A DNA stretch of 5,125 nucleotides from Armatimonadota bacterium (GTDB lineage Bacteria > Armatimonadota > Armatimonadia > Armatimonadales > Armatimonadaceae): positions 1 to 5,125 of the forward strand of contig JACMMA010000347.1 of NCBI GenBank assembly GCA_014379275.1. Direction: 5' to 3'. Position 1 is the first letter of the stretch; each line of letters starts with the position of its first letter. Shown one piece after another: positions 1 through 4,587 of the stretch. The notes under the pieces are model-generated. The model was not told where the DNA came from. It saw nothing but the letters and a program-made list of their open reading frames with translations, and ran no database searches. Position numbers and translations under genes: made by a program.

Positions 1-836
1 TCGGGGTCTCGTTGCAGCGCACTGAGTCGTGCCTTTTCTAGCTCAAGGGAAAGGCGGCGTTGTTCCGCTTCGAACCGTTCGCGTTCCGCTCCCAGGCGCG
101 ATTGCACGTCCCGTTCGAACTGCGTTTTCGCGTCCCGCAGCAGTGTATCGTACTGATCACGGAGCGTCTTTTCTGCTTCCGCCTTAGCGGCAGTCACCGC
201 GAATGTCGCAGCATTGGAGGATGCTTCCGCTCGCACCAGTTTTGCGCGGAGCGTTTCCACCTCGGTTTCCAAAAGTTTGGAACGTTCCGCGCCGGAAGCC
301 GCTTCTACCTCGGCACGTTTCACGGCGCCGACGAGTTCTCCCATGCGTTTCTCAGGACCGGCTAAAGCAGTAACCTGTCTCTCGGCGTCGGCCAACAGAG
401 CGCGAACAGATTCCGTCTCCTTTTTTGCTTCCTGCAAGGCTACATGGCCGGCTTCAGTCGCTCGGGACCGCGTTTGAGAAACCATCGCTTCCGCGACAGA
501 TGCTTTGGCGAGTGCGGATTCTGATTTTTCGCGCTCACTTTGTATCCGCTTCTCTGCATCGGCTATGGCGACTTCCAACCGCTTTACTTCCGCGAGACTG
601 GAGTGAAGACGTTTCTCCATATCCCCCAACGCTTCCGTCTGAGAAACAGCCACATGCCCCACGCCGTTGGCGACCGCAATGGGTTGCTTGTTGTCCGTCG
701 GGACCGCTACTTTATGTTCCGCAAGTTTCACCCCGGCATCAGCCAGTTTTTTTCTCGCATCGCTATATTTCATAGCGAGTATGAAAACTGCCACCGCCGC
801 GAGAGCGAATAAAATCCACGCAATCATGTCTATCAC
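1..836 (-). CDS. membrane-anchored long coiled-coil protein, N-terminal part (runs off left edge)
   Basis: The minus strand is open without a stop from a start at 836 to the window edge, giving 278 residues of an incomplete protein. The N-terminus (MIDMIAWILFALAAVAVF...) holds one hydrophobic helix at about residues 4-21, followed by a basic stretch (KYSDARKKL), which fits a signal anchor with the rest in the cytoplasm. Residues about 25-70 are a linker. From about 70 to the visible end the protein is almost entirely Ala/Glu/Lys/Arg/Gln rich with heptad-like leucines (for example SKLLETEVETLRAKLVRAE), a long coiled coil. No Cys and no catalytic motif is visible. I chose GTG at 836 because a good ribosome binding site lies 10 bases upstream and a TAA stop directly precedes it; ATG at 827, in frame, is the alternative. 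RmuC and RNase Y share a TM-plus-coil N-terminus, but their diagnostic C-terminal domains would lie outside the window, so I do not assign a function. Confidence 0.85.
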   Translation of the reverse strand, partial: MIDMIAWILFALAAVAVFILAMKYSDARKKLADAGVKLAEHKVAVPTDNKQPIAVANGVGHVAVSQTEALGDMEKRLHSSLAEVKRLEVAIADAEKRIQSEREKSESALAKASVAEAMVSQTRSRATEAGHVALQEAKKETESVRALLADAERQVTALAGPEKRMGELVGAVKRAEVEAASGAERSKLLETEVETLRAKLVRAEASSNAATFAVTAAKAEAEKTLRDQYDTLLRDAKTQFERDVQSRLGAERERFEAEQRRLSLELEKARLSALQRDP

Positions 837-846
837 TTAAAACAGA

Positions 847-856
847 CCCTTCCTCT
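847..856 (-). promoter_or_regulatory. ribosome binding site deciding the start of the coiled-coil gene
   Basis: Read on the minus strand this is AGAGGAAGGG, a purine-rich Shine-Dalgarno match. It lies 10 bases upstream of an in-frame GTG (836) but 19 bases upstream of the ATG at 827, so it favours the GTG start. No convincing -35/-10 pair for this gene was found between it and base 1000. Confidence 0.55.
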
Positions 857-909
857 TCAAACCACGTTGTTATGTTCATGCAATAATCATGCTACACAGC
901 GCGACAAGG

Positions 910-933
910 ACCCGGTTTTTATACTGGGTTTTT
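910..933 (+). terminator. weak terminator-like hairpin with T tract in the intergenic region
   Basis: ACCCGG (910-915) and CTGGGT (924-929) can pair as a 6-bp stem containing one G-U, with an 8-base A/T loop, and the stem runs directly into five T's (929-933). It looks like a short intrinsic terminator for plus-strand transcription, yet no plus-strand gene is visible upstream. It might stop stray or antisense transcription out of the divergent gene, or be chance structure in an A/T-rich spacer. Confidence 0.25.
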
Positions 934-1017
934 AAATGATTACTTGATCAACATTATCTAATCGGCGATTCGCAAAGAAATACTTTCGGTTTGATGAAAA
1001 TATTCACAACGCGAAAC

Positions 1018-1059
1018 ACCGGGAGGGGACATGATGGTATAATCGGACTACCGGGATGG
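1018..1059 (+). repeat. operator-like near-direct repeat flanking the -10 element
   Basis: ACCGGGAGGG at 1018-1027 and ACCGGGATGG at 1050-1059 match at 9 of 10 positions. They are 32 bases apart, close to three helical turns, and bracket the TATAAT at 1038-1043. The left copy sits where a -35 element would be and the right copy begins at about the transcription start. This arrangement would suit a regulator binding one DNA face, but no regulator is known and the repeat could be chance. Confidence 0.3.
1035..1043 (+). promoter_or_regulatory. extended -10 promoter for the S41 protease transcription unit
   Basis: TGGTATAAT contains the consensus -10 hexamer TATAAT (1038-1043) with the TGn extension directly upstream, the signature of an extended -10 sigma-70-type promoter. 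No good -35 hexamer sits at the usual distance (AACACC at 1015-1020 is poor), which extended -10 promoters can tolerate. A start near 1050 would give a leader of about 63 bases before the ATG at 1113. It is the best promoter candidate for the three plus-strand genes that follow. Confidence 0.55.
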
Positions 1060-1083
1060 CTTTTCGCCGCGACTGATCCCCGG
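1051..1083 (+). promoter_or_regulatory. possible 5'-leader hairpin at the start of the protease mRNA
   Basis: CCGGG (1051-1055) pairs with CCCGG (1079-1083). The stem continues with A1056-T1077 and T1057-A1076 around a bulged C1078. Within the loop, GGC (1058-1060) can pair with GCC (1066-1068). If transcription starts near 1050, this structure would lie at the very 5' end of the mRNA, where such hairpins commonly protect transcripts from decay. No riboswitch class is recognised. Confidence 0.3.
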
Positions 1084-1112
1084 AAACTTATTGCAAGGGC
1101 GAACACTTCCCG

Positions 1113-2573
1113 ATGACTGCGCCGCACAAACATTTCCGCGCTTCCTCATTGACGTTCGCTGTCGGAGCGACATTCTTGACGTTCGCCGCGTATTCCGGCG
1201 GGAAGTATGTCCAAAACTCAGGACAGAGCATGTCGGCGCATGCGCATGCGCCGAAAACGCGCCTCGCTCAGGCAGGTCCCCCGTCTTTGTCGACCTCCCG
1301 GACTTCGACGGTTCGCGCCAAAAGTACCGAGTCCGATAAACGACTGCGCGCCGCGGTGGGGACATTCGCCCAGGTACATGACCTCGTGCGGAGCGAATAT
1401 GTCGATGTGCTCCCCTCCGAACAGGCGATGAGTCATGGTGCGGTACGCTCGATGCTTTCGGCATTGGAGGACGAGCAATCGTATTTCGTGACCGCTTCGG
1501 AACGGCTCGTTTTCGACGCGGAAGGCGAAGGGCGTTTCGCCGGGATAGGGGCGGTCACAGCCATACGCGCCGCGAAAACAGTCGGCGGATACAACGAACT
1601 GCGACTCGTTGTGGTTGCACCGCTCCCCGATTCGCCGTCTGCCAGAGCGGGTTTACACACGGGAGACCGGATCACCCATTTGGACGGGCGCTATATCCTT
1701 GGTGACAACCCCTACCTGACTCCCAGTAAACTTCCGCAACCGTCCCCCGCTACGAACCTGACTGAGTCCAACCAGGAGGGAGACGAAATGTCGATCCAAA
1801 ATGGGATCGGTTTGCTGGTAGCGCAGATGCAACTACGCCAAGGCACGAAGGGAACGCACGCCCTGATTGTCCATCGCCCCAACGTGGCGAAACCGCTACG
1901 AATCGTGGTCGGAAACGCACAAACCGCCGCGCCAAAATTGCTGGTACGCCGCGAAAAATCGAATGGTAAGGTCGCGATCTATTTTCGGGTGGGGGCTTTC
2001 ACCGAGTCTGTTGCCGCCGAGTTGGAATCGGTGCTGCAACAGACCCCCCCGGACGATTGTATCGTTCTCGATCTACGGCAAAATCCGGGCGCCGGGTCGC
2101 TCGAAGTCGCGGAGCAGATCGCGGCGAGTCTGACTTCGACATCGGAGCCTTTCGCAATCGAGATCGGTGCCGGAGGAAAGCGCTCACCATTACCGCTTCC
2201 AATCAAGGAGTCGGTGAATGTAAAACGGGCGGTTTCGGTACTCACGGATGCAGGAACTGCCGGCTTCGCGGAAGCATTGGCAATCCGTCTTGCCGACAAC
2301 GGGGCAACAATAGTCGGAACGGGACGGACATGGGGTGATGGGCGTTCACAAACATTATACCCGCTGCCCGACGGGTCCGCGTTCACACTGACGACCGGCA
2401 AACTGGTCAGCCCGAAAGGCACGCTCTGGGATGTGGTGGGGCTCGCGCCGCGGGTCGTTTTGCCAGGCGGCATGAGCGAGCCGGAAACTGTGGCACGGGC
2501 GGTCGCGGTCGCGGGACGCACCGGCAGTGCCAGCGTGGCAACGTCTTTACCGTCGCGGGAGGCGAATCATTGA
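1113..2573 (+). CDS. catalytically dead S41/CtpA-like protease paralogue (pseudoprotease), membrane-anchored
   Basis: This 486-residue protein has the architecture of carboxyl-terminal processing proteases (S41A). It has an export or anchor helix at about 12-27 (SLTFAVGATFLTFAAY), a Ser/Thr-rich linker to about 75, and a helical N-domain ending in SALEDEQSYF. A PDZ region follows from about 142 (FAGIGAV; SARAGLHTGDRITHLDG), and the S41 core runs from about 275. Landmarks align with the next gene: GKRSPLP with its GKMSPLP, and DLRQNPGAG with DLRDNPGG. The catalytic Ser position reads DAGTAGFAE, giving Gly384 in place of Ser. The catalytic Lys position reads RTWGDG, giving Asp409 in place of Lys. 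Gln413 is kept. The 384-409 spacing of 25 equals that of Ser324-Lys349 in the neighbour, so peptidase activity by the usual Ser/Lys dyad is not expected. Relative to the neighbour the PDZ carries an extra ~35 residues (about 195-230). The ATG at 1113 is the only start after an in-frame stop at 1074; its Shine-Dalgarno (AAGGG, 1095-1099) is weak and 13 bases away. A role as partner or regulator of the active protease is inferred. Confidence 0.88.
   Translation: MTAPHKHFRASSLTFAVGATFLTFAAYSGGKYVQNSGQSMSAHAHAPKTRLAQAGPPSLSTSRTSTVRAKSTESDKRLRAAVGTFAQVHDLVRSEYVDVLPSEQAMSHGAVRSMLSALEDEQSYFVTASERLVFDAEGEGRFAGIGAVTAIRAAKTVGGYNELRLVVVAPLPDSPSARAGLHTGDRITHLDGRYILGDNPYLTPSKLPQPSPATNLTESNQEGDEMSIQNGIGLLVAQMQLRQGTKGTHALIVHRPNVAKPLRIVVGNAQTAAPKLLVRREKSNGKVAIYFRVGAFTESVAAELESVLQQTPPDDCIVLDLRQNPGAGSLEVAEQIAASLTSTSEPFAIEIGAGGKRSPLPLPIKESVNVKRAVSVLTDAGTAGFAEALAIRLADNGATIVGTGRTWGDGRSQTLYPLPDGSAFTLTTGKLVSPKGTLWDVVGLAPRVVLPGGMSEPETVARAVAVAGRTGSASVATSLPSREANH
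1233..1254. repeat. perfect 22-bp palindrome with alternating purine-pyrimidine core
   Basis: The half-site TCGGCGCATGC (1233-1243) is followed immediately by its exact reverse complement (1244-1254). Bases 1236-1251 are a 16-base strictly alternating purine-pyrimidine run, and GCATGC occurs twice back to back. It lies in codons 41-48 of the pseudoprotease (SAHAHAPK), just after the membrane segment. It could form a hairpin in mRNA (about 9 bp with a 4-base loop), or a cruciform or Z-form in DNA, or be a two-fold protein site. Confidence 0.8.
1774..1790 (+). promoter_or_regulatory. strong internal Shine-Dalgarno and in-frame ATG (Met226)
   Basis: AGGAGG at 1774-1779 is a perfect Shine-Dalgarno core with an 8-base spacer to ATG at 1788-1790. 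That ATG is codon 226 of the pseudoprotease, in frame. It is a better initiation signal than the gene's own start. Initiation here would give a 261-residue product lacking the membrane anchor, N-domain and first half of the PDZ. A 6-bp hairpin (CGATCC 1792-1797 with GGATCG 1804-1809) follows directly and might reduce or tune its use. Whether it is used is unknown. Confidence 0.4.
2557..2573 (+). promoter_or_regulatory. ribosome binding site and TTG start with TTGA stop-start overlap
   Basis: GGGAGG at 2557-2562 is 7 bases before TTG at 2570-2572, an optimal spacing. The TTG shares bases with the TGA stop of the upstream gene (TTGA, 2570-2573), so the active protease is probably translated by ribosomes finishing the pseudoprotease. 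No ATG or GTG lies nearby to compete, and this TTG start is the one that supplies the signal peptide. Confidence 0.7.
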
Positions 2574-3910
2574 ATCTTTCGAAAGCACATTCGCGTATCG
2601 CACTGTTACTTGCCCTTGTCACGGCAGGATTCGTCAGCGGTTTTCATGCGAAGCCCACGAAAAATTCTTCATCGAATCCGAATTTTTTTGAGCGACAGGC
2701 GTTCGCCGCGGAAGACCCGACAAAATTACCGCCGACAGAAACTTACCTCGCCGTTTTAAACACGATCCGCACAGACTATGCGTCGCAGGCTCCGGGCGCA
2801 AAAGCACCCGACCTGATGCGGCTGACCTATGCCGCGATCGATGGCATGCTCGAAACGCTACACGATCGGTACACGGAGTTCTGGACTCCCCGAGAATACG
2901 CGCAAAATATGGAGGAGACGAGCGGTGTTTTCGCGGGCATAGGGACGACTTTAGACATCACTAAAGACGGTCGCGTCGTTGTGCTGGAGACGATTGAAAG
3001 TTCCCCAGCGGCGAAAATGGGGGTGTTTGCCGGCGATATTATCACACACATCAACAACCATGCCGCGAAAGGAAGATCGCTCGACGCGATCACCGACCAG
3101 ATCAAGGGGGAACCCGGCACTGCGATCCGGCTTACCCTGGCGCGAAAGAACCATCAGGCACCGATTCAGGTGCTACTGACTCGTGCGATGGTGTCCTCCC
3201 CACTCGTAGAGTGGCGCATGCAGGACGCCGAAACCAAGATCGGATATGTGTCTCTTTCGATGTTCGGTGAGGCTGCGGATGTGCAATTCGCCGCCGCAGT
3301 GACGAAGCTGGAAAAACGGGGGATGCGCGCCATGATCTTCGATCTTCGCGATAATCCGGGCGGGCTACTCAATGTCGCGCAAGACCTCGCCTCCCGTTTC
3401 GTTGACAAAGGACCCGTGGTCTGGATTCAAGAAAAGAGTGGCAAAATGTCTCCGCTCCCCGTCGAGAAAAATAAACACCAGAACAGGTTGCATTCCGGGG
3501 ACTATCCGATCGCGGTACTGGTAAACGGTAACTCCGCATCGGCAGCGGAGATCGTGGCTGGCGCGATAAAGGACCATCAGGTGGGAACCTTAGTCGGGAC
3601 GCGCACTTTCGGCAAAGGCTTGGTCCAGACTATCTTCCCGCTCGACGACGATTCCGCGGTCAAGATCACCACGCAACGGTACTTCACCCCGAACAAAAGT
3701 GACATTAACAAACGGTACAATCTAAAGACCGGCGCACGGATCAGCGGGGGGATCATCCCCGACGTGCCGACGGAGCTGACCGATGCGGATTGGGAGCGCA
3801 TGCGCGACGCACGCCGCTCCGCACCGCAGGACAAACTTGCGCAAGATAAGCAAGATCCGCAGATGCAAAAAGCACTTACCCTTCTGCAAAAGCAGTTAGA
3901 ACCACAGTAG
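2570..3910 (+). CDS. ctpA: S41 carboxyl-terminal processing protease (CtpA family), catalytically complete
   Basis: Exported serine protease of 446 residues that in this family cleaves protein substrates near their C-terminus, with the PDZ domain sensing or gating substrate. In order: signal peptide or anchor (hydrophobic about 9-24; AFA at 45-47 before AED is one possible cleavage site), helical N-domain with MLETLHDRYTEFWTP (93-107), PDZ about 119-205 (FAGIG; SSPAAKMGVFAGDIITHINN), and S41 core with DLRDNPGG (258-265). Catalytic Ser324 sits in NGNSASAAE, Lys349 in GTRTFGKG and Gln353 in LVQT, the Ser-Lys-Gln arrangement of CtpA/CtpB with the usual 25-residue Ser-Lys spacing. The core ends with ISGGIIPDVP (391-400), followed by a charged, Gln-rich helical tail. 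Length is typical. The start is TTG, overlapping the upstream stop by 4 bases behind a good Shine-Dalgarno. It is the second gene of a three-gene unit and a clear paralogue of the first. The substrate is unknown. Whether it corresponds to CtpA or CtpB of a given model species cannot be decided here. Confidence 0.95.
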   Translation: MNLSKAHSRIALLLALVTAGFVSGFHAKPTKNSSSNPNFFERQAFAAEDPTKLPPTETYLAVLNTIRTDYASQAPGAKAPDLMRLTYAAIDGMLETLHDRYTEFWTPREYAQNMEETSGVFAGIGTTLDITKDGRVVVLETIESSPAAKMGVFAGDIITHINNHAAKGRSLDAITDQIKGEPGTAIRLTLARKNHQAPIQVLLTRAMVSSPLVEWRMQDAETKIGYVSLSMFGEAADVQFAAAVTKLEKRGMRAMIFDLRDNPGGLLNVAQDLASRFVDKGPVVWIQEKSGKMSPLPVEKNKHQNRLHSGDYPIAVLVNGNSASAAEIVAGAIKDHQVGTLVGTRTFGKGLVQTIFPLDDDSAVKITTQRYFTPNKSDINKRYNLKTGARISGGIIPDVPTELTDADWERMRDARRSAPQDKLAQDKQDPQMQKALTLLQKQLEPQ

Positions 3911-3918
3911 AGGAACGC
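3909..3918 (+). promoter_or_regulatory. ribosome binding site overlapping the protease stop codon
   Basis: AGAGG (3909-3913) includes the last two bases of the protease TAG stop and lies 5 bases before the ATG at 3919. This supports the 3919 start over the in-frame ATG at 3970 and points to coupled translation of the membrane protein with the protease. Confidence 0.6.
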
Positions 3919-4587
3919 ATGGCGTACCGCACGGAAGAATTTGCCCGTGGTGATGGAGAGCGCGGAAACATGGACGAGTTTTCGCTCCCGCTGACTCGCC
4001 TCAATCCGTACGGGGATTATCCCAAACTGATCGGACCGCTCTCGCTTGAGCGAGACCTCGAAACACTCAGCGTTCGCCGCGAGAACGCAGGCGGTCTCGG
4101 GGTCGAGGTGTACATATTTTTCGCAATCGCCATGCTCGCCATCACCTTGATCGGATTTCTAGGCATGATGCAGGGCGGACAGTCGGCACAGGCGACAGGA
4201 ACCATGGAGGCGACCCGTTCATTCGCGCCGACCAACAATCACTTCGCCCTGCTTTGGATTATCGGCATCGTATGTCTCCTGGTTGGGGTTCCTTTGTATA
4301 TTAAAAAAGCGTACGGCGCGGCGCTGGTTTTCCTTTTCGACAAGAAATCGGACTATCTGTACGAGAATAAAATCAGGGTAGCCCCGTTGCACCGCGTCGA
4401 ATGCATCGCTATACGGGAAACCAAGGATCCGGATGACCGATTCCTGTATCTGCTCGAAGTGTTGCACACCGATGGCCATGAACTTCTTTTGTACAATGGC
4501 TACGAGGAACGTCATGTGATGACACTGGCAAGTGAAATCGCCGGTTTCCTGAACTGCCGAACGAAATATACCGGCGTCAAAACGTAG
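3919..4587 (+). CDS. two-helix membrane protein with cytoplasmic beta-rich C-terminal domain, function unknown
   Basis: A 222-residue protein I do not recognise as a named family. It starts with a polar N-terminal region (1-60, charged, with PLSLERDLETLSVRRE). A first transmembrane helix spans about 63-84, followed by a short outside loop (85-108, Gly/Gln/Thr/Ala rich) and a second helix at about 109-128. KK at 129-130 just after the second helix fits a hairpin topology with both ends in the cytoplasm. Residues about 134-212 look like a compact beta-strand domain ending in a helix: ALVFLFDKK, YLYENKIRVAPLHRVECIAI, FLYLLEVLHTDGHELLLYNG, then an amphipathic helix VMTLASEIAGFL. This pattern recalls the PH-like domains of small bacterial membrane proteins, but that is an impression, not an assignment. 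It begins 8 bases after the protease gene behind AGAGG and ends inside the convergent neighbour. Its position suggests a functional link with the proteases at the membrane (inference). Confidence 0.85.
   Translation: MAYRTEEFARGDGERGNMDEFSLPLTRLNPYGDYPKLIGPLSLERDLETLSVRRENAGGLGVEVYIFFAIAMLAITLIGFLGMMQGGQSAQATGTMEATRSFAPTNNHFALLWIIGIVCLLVGVPLYIKKAYGAALVFLFDKKSDYLYENKIRVAPLHRVECIAIRETKDPDDRFLYLLEVLHTDGHELLLYNGYEERHVMTLASEIAGFLNCRTKYTGVKT
4577..4587. other. 11-base tail-to-tail overlap of convergent genes
   Basis: The TAG of the membrane protein (4585-4587, plus) lies inside the last codons of the PilT-like gene, whose TGA is at 4577-4579 on the minus strand. No intrinsic terminator with a T tract is visible on either strand near the junction, so the 3' ends of the two mRNAs probably run into each other as antisense. 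Confidence 0.85.

Noticed and set aside
747..753. A-AAA-AAA heptamer on the minus strand near codon 29 of the coiled-coil gene, a possible slippery site
   Set aside because: The zero frame continues as a convincing coiled coil, and I see no supporting stem-loop or meaningful alternative product.
60..812. Plus-strand open frames across the left region
   Set aside because: They are the antisense of a continuous 278-codon minus-strand coiled-coil frame, and their translations show no coherent fold or motif.
876..892. TCATGC direct repeat one helical turn apart in the spacer
   Set aside because: Six-base repeats are expected by chance and no promoter is recognisable next to it.
1031..1042. ATG ATG GTA TAA behind GGGAGGGG, a three-codon leader ORF
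   Set aside because: It overlaps the best -10 element, so it would not be in the transcript from that promoter, and its Shine-Dalgarno spacing is only about 2 bases.
2044..2050. Run of seven C's in the pseudoprotease, possible frameshift or phase-variation site
   Set aside because: S41 landmarks before (VAIYFRVGAFTES) and after (DLRQNPG) the run are in the same frame, so the gene is intact and the run is short.
1979..2521. 180-codon minus-strand open frame opposite the pseudoprotease
   Set aside because: The plus frame has clear S41 homology here. The minus translation is low-complexity Ser/Pro/Arg typical of antisense in GC-rich genes.
2576..2585. 10-bp palindrome CTTTCGAAAG just after the protease start codon
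   Set aside because: Palindromes of this length are not rare in a window of this size, and no pairing partner or repeat copy supports a role.
3748..3760. GGGGAT-C-ATCCCC inverted repeat in the active protease gene
   Set aside because: It encodes the conserved GGIIPD motif and has no T tract, so protein constraint is an adequate explanation.
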